DNA of 64,000 nucleotides from Cyathus striatus (lineage: Eukaryota > Basidiomycota > Agaricomycetes > Agaricales > Nidulariaceae): the NCBI GenBank assembly GCA_025738555.1, contig JAOVFP010000006.1:4092001-4156000 (forward strand). The letters run 5' to 3'. The notes beneath the pieces are model-generated. The model did no database searches, was not told the DNA's origin, and saw nothing but the letters and a program-made list of their open reading frames with translations. The translations under genes and the position numbers were made by a program. This document shows, in pieces, positions 16,722-27,957 of this stretch (its first letter is position 1; every line of letters starts with the position of its first letter).

Positions 16722-17199
16722 GTCGGGAGGATTGCGAATACTACGGGAGATGTAGGAGAGTTGTGAGGAAAGTTCAATTGAAGGTTGGTAGTTTCGTTTT
16801 TCTCCCTGGTCGACATCTCGTTTTTATATGCGTTGGCTCGTTGACGGGTTCGTTCGTTTACGATATCATTAGCTGTAAACATGCGGATTATTTGTCGGAT
16901 GGTATTACTTTCTTTGTTTACTTATGACAAATTGATTGCCGTGGGATTCGGGATTTGCATTATTGGCTGTTTATGCTAGGCGCCCTTCAAGACATCAATA
17001 TCAACGATGAACAGTACGAAGCGTAATTATTTTACTGTTCAAATTGATACTTTTTGGTACAGAAGTACTATATTGCGGCTTCTTTAAGCCAAGGTTGTAT
17101 AAAAATTAAAGTGCTTGTCGTTAAACCGGTATGCATATTTGAGATATACCTGATATTTGGCTCTAACTCGTAGGCGGTATGAATACCTGCCTTAGAGTT
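16722..17199. other. OYE3 upstream region
   Basis: Contains the OYE3 TATA element (TATAAAAA on minus, 16821-16828). No gene was recognised; the open frame at 16706-16927 on plus is antisense or leader sequence with no family motif. Confidence 0.4.
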
Positions 17200-17770
17200 C
17201 ATTCACAGACTTGGACGAATTCTCATTTGATCTCACCAATAAGTCACTTCCAGTACGAACCTACTCAATGACAAGAGTCATCCGTGCGTTGAATACTTTC
17301 CTCCACTGGCAGAAAAAACAGATTTTGCAACAGGCTGTCTTAACCTTCACACCTTGCGGGGAAAATATCTGGTTACTCTTGGATCTTGTCAATGGTTTAT
17401 TGGTATTAGGACCCAGAATTGTAAACAAAATATTCTATTCCAAAAAAGACAATTATGCACCGCGGAACCTTATATGGAGGTGCGAGCTTCGAACCACGCA
17501 CATCCGTTTAAGGGGACATCTACCAGTACGCTATCGTTCCCCGTAATCCTGAAGTTCAGTAAAATTATACTTGTGTAGTTGGGTGGGTCTTACGGGGCTC
17601 GACCTTTGTCTCCAGTATTTCTGGACTAACGGAAAGGTTGAAACATGGGACATTTTGCCAGAGAGGAAATGTGATACTAATATGATGTGATGTCTGAGCT
17701 CAATCGCGCCGATCTGGATGGGTTTGGAACAATGCAAGTCTGTATCCTTTTTAGCTTCTGGTAACTTACG
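17200..17770 (-). pseudogene. decayed Old Yellow Enzyme relic
   Basis: On minus, around 17735-17580, the sequence still reads KPIQIGAIELRHHIILV, then SGKMSHVSTFPLVQKYWRQR, matching exon 1 of the neighbouring OYEs (KPIKIGAIEL...[10 protein letters not shown]) but without the APLTR motif. Further along, near 17255-17360, DNA-level similarity to OYE exon 2 (around the RTDAYGG coding region) is faint. No complete frame survives. Its position at the end of the tandem array suggests a fourth original array member. Confidence 0.7.
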
Positions 17771-18082
17771 GACGATGAGGCTCCCTCTCATTAACTACAT
17801 ATTTCTTGAGGTTACTTATGATCCAATCTCTTCAACATAAGTTAACGTCCCTTTCGCTAGTGCGAAGTTGCTTACTTGATGTGGAACAAGTCTTTGTATA
17901 AGCGTGTTAGTAAAGGCTTGTAAAGTATGAGAAATAGAATGGACGGGATGACCGCAATGTATGACAAAAATATCCGCTAGTAATTGTAATTCCCGGCAGG
18001 TTCGGAAAATGTAACGATACTTAAGCAGGGTTTGTTGTACAACGCCATTCCACATTCCCAACGCAATGAGCCAAACCACAAC

Positions 18083-18185
18083 GCTTCCTTGGCTCAGTTG
18101 GTTAGAGCGCCGGTCTCATATTCATATGTGAAGCTCGATGCGAGCTGATATCCGGAGATCACCAGTTCGACCCTGGTAGGGAGCA
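18083..18185 (+). tRNA. tRNA-Met (CAT, elongator type) with 29-nt intron
   Basis: The mature sequence folds as a 74-nt cloverleaf with discriminator A. The acceptor GCTTCCT (18083-18089) pairs with AGGGAGC (18178-18184), the D arm is GCTC...GAGC, and the anticodon loop CTCATAA carries CAT at 18117-18119. The anticodon stem has the T-T pair at 31-39 also seen in yeast elongator tRNA-Met. The T arm is ACCAG-TTCGACC-CTGGT. The intron is 18121-18149, at the canonical site after position 37, and contains the perfect hairpin AGCTCG-ATG-CGAGCT. It lies between the OYE and MBOAT arrays. Confidence 0.92.
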
Positions 18186-18424
18186 AATGTTTTTGATGAA
18201 GCACAGTTAGGTTGCTGAAGTGCATAGTATTTTACACGCAACCAGTACTTCGAGGAAACGACATCATATGTATTAGTATGTAGAAAAATGAAAGTGATTT
18301 GATATTTTTTTAAAACGTAAATACTCCTGAAAAATCGTCTCGATGAGTATTCAACAACAACCCGTAAGGATTGCAAAATCACCTTCTCACAGTATAACAC
18401 ATAATCCAATAGATATGAATACCA

Positions 18425-19666
18425 TTAAGCAAAACCAAATTTATCCAGTACTTTCTCTACCAGGGAAAGTTCAGGAATAAACGCGAGATATTTTCCAGAG
18501 ATCGTTCTTTCCATCCACAGGGGACCGCTCACGGTCATCCATCCTGCGACCCAAGCATAGGACAACATGCTTGGGATCCAGGTTACACCTATCTTCTTCC
18601 CGATATAAATAATGAAATTTTCCAACGTCACAAATGCTGCCTGAAGAACGAAGTAATTGACGTTATCCAACGCGGAAGAGGGATTGCGCATGGCTAGCCA
18701 GTCTCCTACAGCGTGGAAGACGCCGGATAGTAGAAAACATATGAAGAGCTGAACGTATGTTGATTGCAGGCTTTTTGGTGGGAGACGAAGTATACTTTGT
18801 GCAAAATGTTTCGCCTGTGGTTGGATGGACTAGCAAATGCAGATAAGCTACATGATGTACGAAATGAAAAAAAGTATCGAACGCGACGGAGGTTTTGATG
18901 CCAGCTTTTCCTGTTTTAACAATTAGGAATAAGCAGTCCGTTTGATCAAAATGGAGCACATGTTTTACCCCCAGAACGTCCGCACACTCTTAGTTTGCGA
19001 CCATATGCCAAAAAAGGCAGGCCAATCTTCCTGGTCCGATATTCTAAGTACAACAAACACGGCAGAAAGTAATGTATGTTGACGATTAATAAATGCCATT
19101 AGCAATGTCCAAAATATGACCACGTTTACGCCTTGCAACAACATCCCACGAGCACCGAAGGTTTCCTGCGGAGGATACTGGAAGGCAGGACTGCGTCGCG
19201 CGTAGATGCTGAGTATATCCCCTAGAAGGTAGTAGAACCCCGCATGTACGAGTCGGTATGACACGAACTGCCACCGTGATAAATTCCAACGGCATCGTAG
19301 CCCAGGAACTGCACAGTTCCAATTAGCACCTCGAAAGTTGAACATGAGTGTCGTGGCCCATTTGAGTCTGGAAATAAATGGTAGTTGCGATGCAGGCTTT
19401 TCCTGGTTGTTGGGCTTTAGCGCGTCTTGTGCGTTAGGTCGAATGACAAGGAGGTCAAAGGCGACAGAGAGGAAGTAGATACCCCAAAAGCTGACAGAGT
19501 ACCGTATAGCTTCATCAGCGTCTGGATAAGGAATAAAGAAGAGTGGGATATATAATGAAAGTGCAGCAACAAAGAATAGTGAACGTATTGGCGCTGAGGA
19601 CTTTAGTGTAAGACCTAGTATGAGTGTTCCTAAGACCAGAAGAAGGTGCACGATAATACTGGGCAT
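18425..19666 (-). CDS. MBOAT_2 / wax-synthase-like O-acyltransferase (MBOAT1)
   Basis: Multipass ER-type membrane acyltransferase that would transfer an acyl group to an alcohol acceptor; substrates unknown. Three exons on minus, 19666-18969, 18910-18883 and 18829-18425, give 1131 nt, about 376 aa. The tiny 28-nt middle exon encodes the SWHQNLRR motif (His at about 237) following RTFWG. The presumed catalytic His (about 281) sits in FLLSGVFHAVGDWL. The N-terminus is strongly hydrophobic (HLLLVLGTLILGL), and DWPAFFGIWSQTKS marks the family. No frame lesion was found. First of three tandem minus-strand copies; exon lengths match MBOAT3. Confidence 0.88.
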
Positions 19667-20085
19667 TGTTCAGATATTAAGCTTTAAGCCGAGTGCAAAA
19701 TTCTGAAGGATATTGTCCAGGTCTAGTCCGATGACATACGGAACCGCGAATGAAAGGCCTTTTGAGGGAAAGAAAAATAATAAAAGTGGCGCGATATGTC
19801 AAGCGAATTTTAGGCCGGGTTTGAAGGACTAAAATTAAATCCAGACCATATGCGGTACAGTAACGGTAGACGGGTTTATTGTCACCTTGTTCTCCCGCAG
19901 TCTGTTGTTCCTGACCAATTCCTGACAACGCATCAAATATTAACCTTCTTACTTACGGCGTCAAGGCAGACTCGGCACGACATGAGTTCGACGGGGAACA
20001 ACAACATATAATTACATAACTTGTGTGTAAAATGTGAGTGACTGAGTCTTCAAGCTTCAAGGGTCACGTATAACATATCGACACA

Positions 20086-21323
20086 TTAAATGAAACCGAA
20101 TCTACCCAATATAAAATCCAAAACTGACACTGTAGGCGTAAAACTGCAAATTCCTCCCTTGATCGACGTTTCCACGTCGGGCCTGTCACAGTCATCCAGG
20201 CCACCACCCATCCATACGACAGGACACTCGAAATCTTGTTTATCCCGATTTTCTTCCCAGCAAAGATTATAAAATCTTCAAGCATGATAAGGGTAGCCTG
20301 AATGAGGAAAAAATTAATAGTAATGAACACAGTGGAAGGATTGCGTTGGGAAAGCCGGTCTCCGGCAGCGTGATAGATTCCAGAAAAGAAAAAGCATATG
20401 AACAGCTGGGCGTATCGTGAGTGAATGGATCCAGGTTGAAAACAGAGGATGTTCTGGATGAAATATTTTGATTGCGGTTGAAAAGCCTATGAAATAACTG
20501 GGAGTAAAGACACGAGAATGGCGATAGAGAGAAGAACTTACCCTGCGGAGAGCTTGATGCCAGGTTTTCCTATAACAATATTACAAAACATACATTCAGC
20601 TATAAAATGCACATTCACTTACCCCCAAATTGTCCGCAGACTCTTGGCCGTTGTCAATACACCGAAAAGGGGCGGCCAATCCTCCGGGGCCGACACTCTC
20701 ACAGCTACTGCCATTGCAGAAAAGAAAGTGTGGGTACGACTCATAAACACCAATGTCGCCGCCCAATATACCATCACGTTCACTGCTTGCTACAGAATCC
20801 CATGTGCTCCAAATCCTTCAGTGGGCGGATACTTGAACGCATGGTGGGGCATTACGTAAAGACACAATATATCTCCAAGAAGGTGGTAGTACGCAGAACA
20901 ACAGAGTCGATGGAGAATGAATTGCCATCGTGAGGCATACTGAGGGTATTGCAGTTCAGAAATAGCGTGGTTCCAGCCAACACCTCGAAAGTTGAACAGA
21001 AGTATCATAGCCCATTTGACTCTGTCAAGGAAAGGAAGCTGCGAAGCGGGTTTGGATTGGTTGTTTTGTCTTAATGTTTCTTGCGGTTTGGAATGAAGAA
21101 CGAGAATGTCGAAGGCAAGTGGGAGTGCGAAGGAACCCAAAATGCCCACGCGATGTCTTGTCGTATTGTCGACATCCAGTGGATAAGGGGTGACGAAAAT
21201 GGAAGCATATATGGAGAGAGCAATGTAAAAGAAAATAGGCCGGGGTATCACAGTGGACTTGATTGCAAGACCAAATATGAGTGTTCCTATCATCAGAAAG
21301 ACGCAGAGAATATCGTCAGGCAT
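20086..21323 (-). pseudogene. MBOAT_2 / wax-synthase-like gene, nonsense and frameshift (MBOAT2)
   Basis: Paralogue of MBOAT1 and MBOAT3 with the same three-exon layout. Exon 1 runs 21323-20623; the 28-nt WHQ exon follows (KTWHQALRR), then a final exon with FFFSGIYHAAGDRL and IMLEDFIIFAGKKIGI. Two lesions are visible. TAG at 20790-20792 follows GFGAHGIL where MBOAT3 has Trp and MBOAT4 has Arg (GL.WQAVNV, GLLRQAMNV). Near 20168-20178 the end of the last exon is out of frame, consistent with loss of 4 nt from a TGGA-type duplication; after it, the sequence resumes VLDFILGRFGF and TAA at 20086. Also DRL replaces DWL after the catalytic His. It is probably dead, or at most gives a truncated protein. 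Confidence 0.85.
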
Positions 21324-21810
21324 CGCTGAGAAACCGATGCAAAACAACACTGGGGGAGTGAGGTTATTTAAAACTTATTGAGCTCACTTTATCCAGCAGA
21401 GCTAGGTAAATGAAGAGCAGAGTCATAAAATAAGAACTTCAGATCCGAATATGGAAGGTTGCGTTCGTGCTCGTGCTAAATTTGGACCTTTCCAGATAAA
21501 TACAGTACGACTTCAGACAAGGAGACGGTCCTGGAAGCTCGAAGCTCGAAGCCTCAATCTTCCGGGATAAAATGAATAAACAATGAGTTGACAGGGAAGA
21601 AATTGGGGACTCGACCGTCTCGACGGCGAGAGATCCAATAATTCTTCTACCGATTTGAATGTCCAGATGTCCGACTTACGTTGAGAATTCAACTCGTTCT
21701 TAGATATGCACCGTTCGTTTTTAGCATATAGTCATTCTAAGTATTTAGAGCCTAAATAAAAAGGAAAACTTAATGCCAAAGAGGAAAAAGTACGCCCGGG
21801 TAACTACAAA

Positions 21811-23062
21811 TCAAACTGCAAGTATCTCCCTAATAATACCAACAAACGAAACCCCCACTTCAAACTTTAATGTATCGCCCTTGATGGATGCCTCCATCCA
21901 CTCTGGGCACGTAGCTGTCAGCCATCCCACCACCCACAAATAGCTAATGACACTCGGGATCCTAGATACACCCAATTTCTTCCCTACGAATGTAATAAAA
22001 TCTTCTATTGTGATGACACAGGCTTGCATAACGAAGAAGTTGATATTGGCCAAGGCAGTGGTGTAGTTGTGCTGGACTAGCCAGTCACCTGCAGCATGAT
22101 AAACCCCCGAAAGGAAGAAGCATAGGAAGAGCTGTGTGTACGTCGATTGTAAGGATTTGGGTGGGAACCCGAGGATGTTGTTAGTGAAATATTTCGATTG
22201 TGGTTGAATAGACTGTGTGTTACATTAGTTATTTATAATGGATGAAAGATCAAAAAGGAGAGAATGGAACATACCCGGCGAAGACTCTGATGCCAACTTC
22301 TCCTGGAATAAAGAAATAGATCATCAGACCAAATGTTTACGATTATAAAAACGAACTAATGTACCCCCAGAACGTCCTTATACTCTTTGTCCTCGACCAT
22401 ACACCAAAAAACGCCGGCCAATCCTGAGGATCGTACACCCCAAGTGCAACCGTTACTGCAGCAAAGGTGGCATGACTCCGACTCATAAACGATACAGCCA
22501 AAGTCCAGAACACCATCACATTAACCGCTTGCCATCCCAATCCACGCGAACCGAATACTTCTGTAGGTGGATATGTGAAAGCTGGGTGGCCGCGTGTATA
22601 TATACATAGAATGTCTGCAAGGAGGTAATAGAATCCTGCCCATAACAGCTGCGAGAACACGAAGCGCCAACGAGATGTGCTTTCGGGGTATCTGATACCA
22701 GGAGCGGCACAGTTCCAGTTTGATCCTTTGAGATTGAATAGCAGGTTGATACCCCATTTCAATCTGGAGATGAAAGGCATCTTCGAAGCTGGCTTTTCCT
22801 GATTATTGTGCTTTAACGTTTCTTGAATGTTTGATTGCAGAACGAGAAGGTCGAAGGAGGCAGCGAGGAGGAATGAGCCCATTAGGCCTACGTGATATAT
22901 TGTCTCTCGGTCTGCATCTGGGTATGGAGTGAAGAATATTGTGGTATAGATTGTTAGGGCGGTGAGGAAGAGTATGGAGCGAGGGATTGTTGTAGATTTG
23001 GTTGTAAGACCGGATATGAGGGTGACAAGGACCAAGAGAAAATGAGGGATTACGCTGGGCAT
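21811..23062 (-). CDS. MBOAT_2 / wax-synthase-like O-acyltransferase (MBOAT3)
   Basis: Integral-membrane O-acyltransferase. Exons on minus are 23062-22365 (698 nt), 22302-22275 (28 nt) and 22212-21811 (402 nt); total 1128 nt, about 375 aa, no lesion seen. Motifs are LKWGINLLFNLKGSNWNC, DWPAFFGVWSRTKSIRTFWG, RSWHQSLRR across the small exon, the catalytic region FFLSGVYHAAGDWL and DFITFVGKKLGV. It shares exon phase and lengths with MBOAT1, so the tandem pair arose by duplication after the introns were in place. It and MBOAT1 are the likely functional members here. The acyl donor and acceptor cannot be read from the sequence. Confidence 0.88.
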
Positions 23063-23481
23063 AGTCTAAAGAGAGCTGGAAGTGACGGGATTCCACGATA
23101 TGGGGTGCAGTGTAATGCACATAAGGTCCTTTTTAACGATTCCAATGTCTCCCAACGTGTATCTTCGGCGGTTAACTTTGCATTTCGTAAAACGGGTGAC
23201 TCGGAAAACTCGGACTTATTATCTCTGTCGTGAACGCCTGAGATGCATGTATGCCATGCAGCGTCTGGCTCTAATACACGAGCATTCGAGAGGCGTTTGA
23301 TTACTATGAAACAGCGCCGAACGGGACTCGGGATACATAGAATAAGAGATGGGAAAATATCGGCATAAGCATGTCTGACATTGCAAGAAGAGATTATTAG
23401 CGTTCATGAGAAAGCTTACAATATACGTGCCTGGAAATCATCATCTTCGTTACTTCGTGTTAGTATTTTTAAAGTCTATTA

Positions 23482-23658
23482 CAGTCAAACCTGTATTAGC
23501 ACATACCTGTATGAAGCCATAATCGGTAATAGCCCATACGTTTTTTAGTCCACCGAATCCGCATATCCCACCCAGGAGCACCCGCAGCAACTCATACCCT
23601 GAATAACCCATGCGTTTTGACGTCCACCGACCCATATAGGTTATTACAGGTTCGACTG
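23482..23658. mobile_element. 177-bp MITE with pogo/Tc1-like ends, TA target
   Basis: The left end CAGTCAAACCTGTATTAG and the right end, as reverse complement CAGTCGAACCTGTAATA, form inverted repeats. TA flanks both sides (23480-23481 and 23659-23660). It has no coding capacity. CAGT at the tips and a TA target resemble pogo-type mariner elements; the class is inferred. Confidence 0.65.
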
Positions 23659-23660
23659 TA

Positions 23661-23757
23661 GTGGTATTCAATAAGTCCCAAACGCCTGTTGCTCGCTTGC
23701 TATTTTACTTCCGTTCCTGAAGTTTTAACAGCAGGTTTGGGACTTATTGAGTACCAC
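23661..23757. mobile_element. 97-bp foldback MITE abutting the previous one
   Basis: The ends GTGGTATTCAATAAGTCCCA and, reverse-complemented, GTGGTACTCAATAAGTCCCA form near-perfect inverted repeats with a short loop. It is flanked by TA at 23659-23660 and 23758-23759. The left TA is shared with the right TA of the 177-bp element, so the two elements sit back to back. Confidence 0.65.
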
Positions 23758-24059
23758 TATTGACTAACTGCTAGCAAGTGAGAGCTAGCATGTAATCAAC
23801 GGAGATTTTTATCTTGCAATTTGACATTATGCACGAAAGAAGATTACGAAGAGGCCATGGGCAGGCCGGTCAGGAGCATGCTAATTAAATGAGCAAGATA
23901 GTAAGGATAGGTGCCTTCAGAAGTTTAAGAAGTTTGGATTACTATCGACATCTAGCTACTCAAACATTTTGACAATCGGGGCCTCTGTTGCGATCACGTC
24001 GAGTCAGGGGAACTCAAGGAAGCAAGATTTCATGGCATTAGCAATGTTCACATACGTAA

Positions 24060-25192
24060 CACTGCATGCATGCCTCGATATTTCAATGTGAAATAGCTTT
24101 GAAATATCGTGGAAATATTCTTATTATTACATCATTATTTCGCTTTGTAATACTCATAAAATTCACATATAATATTTCTCACATATTTGAAAGTCACAAT
24201 AACAAAGAAATATTGAAACCCGGATCCCCATTTTCTTTCAAATCCTTTATTCAATATTTCAAAGGTTTTTCATCTATGAAATAACAAAGAAATATTTATT
24301 TGTCACACTGAGTAGTCACAATGAGCTTTGTCTACCATTGTCTCATCTTTGTGACATACATATGTCACAAGGTTCTTATCTAAGAGATCTTAGCAAGATC
24401 TTAGTGGCATCGTGACATATGTCACAGTCGTCACAGTTGTCGCAGTCGTCACAGTTGTCACAATCGTCGCAGTTGTCGCAGTTGTCACAGTCGTCACACA
24501 TGTCGCAGTTGTCCCACAGTGTCACAGTTGTCACAGTTGTCGCAGTTGTCCCACAGTGTCACAGTTGTCACAGTTGTCGCAGTTGTCCCACAGTATGTAT
24601 CGCAGTTGTCACAGTCGTCACACATGTTGCAGTTGTCCCAAAGTGTCACAGTCGTCACAACTGCGACACTGTGGGACAAGTGTGACAACTGCGACAACTG
24701 TGACACTGTGGGACAACTGCGACATGTGTGACGACTGTGACGACTGCGACAACTGTGACAACTGTGACAACTGCGACAACTGCGACGATTGTGACAACTG
24801 TGACGACTGCGACAACTGTGACGACTGTGACATATGTCACGATGCCACTAAGATCTTGCTAAGATCTCTTAGATAAGAACCTTGTGGCATATGTATGTCA
24901 CAAAGATGAGACAATGGTAGACAAAGCTCATTGTGACTACTCAGTGTGACAAATAAATATTTATTTGTTATTTCATAGATGAAAAACCTTTGAAATATTG
25001 AATAAAGGATTTGAAAGAAAATGGGGATCCGGGTTTCAATATTTCTTTGTTATTGTGACTTTCAAATATGTGAGAAATATTATATGTGAATTTTATGAGT
25101 ATTACAAAGCGAAATAATGATGTAATAATAAGAATATTTCCACGATATTTCAAAACTATTTCACATTGAAATATCGAGGCGTGCACGCAGTG
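24060..25192. mobile_element. 1.13-kb near-perfect palindromic (foldback) element
   Basis: The whole segment is an inverted repeat centred near 24.65 kb. The outer arms (24060-24430 and about 24825-25192) differ at only a few positions by eye. The tips read CACTGC on the left and GCAGTG on the right, both flanked by TAA (24057-24059 and 25193-25195), suggesting a 3-bp target duplication. Tip differences are mostly CG against TG/CA, as expected from cytosine deamination. Open frames at 24066-24284 (+) and 24968-25186 (-) are the same 72-codon sequence in the two arms and show no family motif. It would form a giant hairpin. No transposase is present. Confidence 0.8.
24419..24840. repeat. 9-bp satellite GTC(A/G)CAGTT, mirrored about the centre
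   Basis: The core of the palindrome consists of GTCACAGTT and GTCGCAGTT units on the left half and their complements (AACTGTGAC and AACTGCGAC) on the right half, with CCCACAGT interruptions. Because 9 is divisible by 3, all frames remain open and give Val/Thr/Ala, Ser/Gln/Leu or Asp/Asn/Cys repeats. These are products of the satellite and not proteins. Confidence 0.85.
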
Positions 25193-25195
25193 TAA

Positions 25196-27957
25196 GTATG
25201 CTTACGCTTACCGTCCTAAAATTCACAAGTGGCACATGGTGACCATAATTTATGAGAAAAATGCATCGGTTCGGATTCCTTAAGCTTATAAAGAAATAGG
25301 GCCGGCAAGCGGCAAAGCCCACTACCGCTTAGTATTCTTTCATGTAATTCTAAGCATCTTGTTACAGGTGTGTTCTGAGTTGGCTGAGTCTATGCCCTAC
25401 TGGTTATCTATTTACAATTTCTTGATACTACTAAGTTTTAGGCTGATGTAAAGTATTGCCTCTCTCAATCCTGCCAGTATGTGCTATAGATATAGTCAGT
25501 AGTGCGCTGAATATGTACTTTTTCTTTCCAACAACCGTTTGCGGTAGGCAAAATCAGTTTCTGAGCTATATAGAATTGAGACTGCATTGTGCGAAGACAG
25601 TCGCAGGCATACAGCGTGGTGCCTCCAACATGTTGGGAAAAACACCATGTCGACATAGCCTTAGGGGAGACAAAGGGAAGTCCATATTATTATGAAGCTC
25701 GTTCGCGTATTGAATATCACGCGACTAATCTGAACACACAGACCGCCTTCGTCCATCATTCCAAACGGTGACGGATTCCCGACATTCCACAATGAAATGA
25801 ATTCATCCCCTTCCTATTCTTAATCTGCTACCCCCCACGAACCCCGCGCAACACACACTCCTCGCCTCAAAAATCGACCCTCAAAGTGCCTTCCCTAGCA
25901 GTTCCCAAGCCCCACGCTTCCACGCTCAGCGGAATCGCCATATCAAACCTCCTTCTAGGTCTACACGAGGAACTCCAGGAACCATTTGCCAAAGTGGATA
26001 ATACACAGACGCGTTAGGGGGGAGTTTGTCTAGAGCTGCGATAAGGTGTGCATATAGGGATGGACTAGTGCAGGAGATGGTGCGCGAGGGAGATGACTGG
26101 ACAGGGGGTTGGAGGGGGTGTTGATAGAGTGTCATTCGGGGGATTGCTGGGGTCAGCGAAGGTGACCTACGAAATATAAGGGATATCGAGTGCCACCATG
26201 AACAGATGCAGAGGGAAAAACGATAGTGGGCACGTAAAGAGTATGCAACACACGTATTTCACGCCCCAGTCTCCTAGACAGTTCGCGAGATTATCTTCAC
26301 TGAACGCATCGGCGCCCCGTGTCCATCCGACTTCGACTCCTTGATCCACTAATCGATCCACACAACCCCCAGGAAGGGAGTAGACCATGGGTTTGATAAA
26401 TCCTTACTCCTCCTTCTCCTCCTCCCCCTGAAGCATGCTGGGCCCAAGACGACTCCTCTCTCTGACCCCTTGGATTCTCATCCAACCTTGCACACGCAGG
26501 TCTAGCAAACGTTCTCTGTGGAGGTAGTGGGATAAGCCGCGCCGAGTTTGAATGCGACAGCAGGGAAGTAGAGACGAGTGGGGTGCCGCTGGCCAGGAAT
26601 TTTGTGCCAGGGAGAGGAGAGGGTATTCCGTGGATTATCAGAGCGTTCCACGATGAGAAGGGGGCGATACGCTTTCCAAGGGAAGTGTGGGTGTATGAAC
26701 TGGGAGGGGGCGTTACCTCCTACGGAGGAGCGAATGGGGGGTCGGGCTAGCCGAACTGGGTGCCATTGCTTGCGGGGGTTGATTATGGCCTGAAGCGTGT
26801 GGGTGTGACTGAGACTGAGATCAAGGGAGGAAGACGTTGGAGGGGAGACGGAAATGGAAGGGGGAGAAGGCCCAAAGGAAGAAGGGACGAATGGCGCTTG
26901 AGCTTGAGGGAGGAGTCGAGGAGGATGTAATCGTTTTGCCCTCAGCCAGAGATAGCTATGATTGCCTGTTGTACACAGATTGACATCAGTGTAATTCGTA
27001 GAGTGATATATATAAAAGCACGCACTGGTCATCTAAACAAATCTACCTTAGTCCAAACCCAGCTGTTGTTGTGTGCCCATCCCAAAAATCTAAACAAATT
27101 CGACCTCCAATCTGTCGTCTGAGAGTGTTCCATGCATTCTCATCGTGCACAGGCCCTTCGAATGTGTATGATTGCTGTCGAATAAAAGGGTATAAAAAGA
27201 GATTTGAGACTCCTGCTCATACATACTCTTGAATCGGTTGTGGAGGAGGATATTTGCTTGGTGGTATCCTCTCGACAAAGAAATATGCGAGTGGGAGGCA
27301 CATCCGTCCATCCCTTCAGATCCAGTGAGCTCGCATTGAGAGAGAGAAAGGGGGAAATGCGAAGCTGATATTCACGAAGCGTACGTACGTCATTTATGTA
27401 TGTAAGCGACACGAGGTAAACATATGTAAGGAGTGAAGTAACGGATATGAAAAACGCATTTTTACCATGCAGGCAGAATGCCTGCTCTACACGGTGATTA
27501 CGTACCTTAAGTTGCTTGTCAATGTTTCTCTCCCCGACAGACAAGGGAATAGAAAGAATATACATTTAAAGCACCTCACAGCACATACTAACAGAGTGAG
27601 TCAAGAGTGAATATGGCAGAGCATTAGTAGAACAAGAAAGAGTTACAAGGGCCCGTCACACACATGGTACACAGGACACCAGCCAATCGGGTTTCGGAAA
27701 AGTGAGATCCCGAAGCCGATCCCCAAACACGCCTTTTTGGGAAGTCAAAACGTCCCTATAACCCAACTACCTTAGGGGGTAGTGGGAATGCAATTCACTA
27801 AATACTGTACAGATAAGTAGTTCAGAGGAGATTGATGATATGAACGTTGCCATTATGTATATAAGTATGTAGTATTATATATTGTATTTAATTAATTAAA
27901 ATTGACATTTTGAACATTGCACTGGTCTTACTATCTTTTACTGCCCGCTTATCTTTA
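25196..27957. other. unassigned 2.7-kb stretch, possible degraded gene on minus at 25.87-26.40 kb
   Basis: No family recognised. Between about 25870 and 26400 the minus strand has protein-like frames: LYAHLIAALDKLPPNASVYY and VPGVPRVDLEGGLIWRF near 25930-26060, and DRLVDQGVEVGWTRGADAF near 26290-26360. They do not join into one clean model, since after GGLIWRF the next plausible codons are in another frame. From 25.79 to 27.0 kb the sequence is richer in G+C and C/T than its surroundings. 27.04-27.96 kb shows nothing recognisable. Confidence 0.3.

Noticed and set aside
24412..24876. Long open frames of Val/Thr/Ala or Ser/Gln/Leu repeats
   Set aside because: They are forced by a 9-bp satellite that has no stop in any frame and occur on both strands; no start context or family match.
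24066..25186. Two 72-aa ORFs with nearly identical sequence on opposite strands
   Set aside because: They are the two arms of one palindrome. No motif, and the AT-rich sequence of the arms explains the product.
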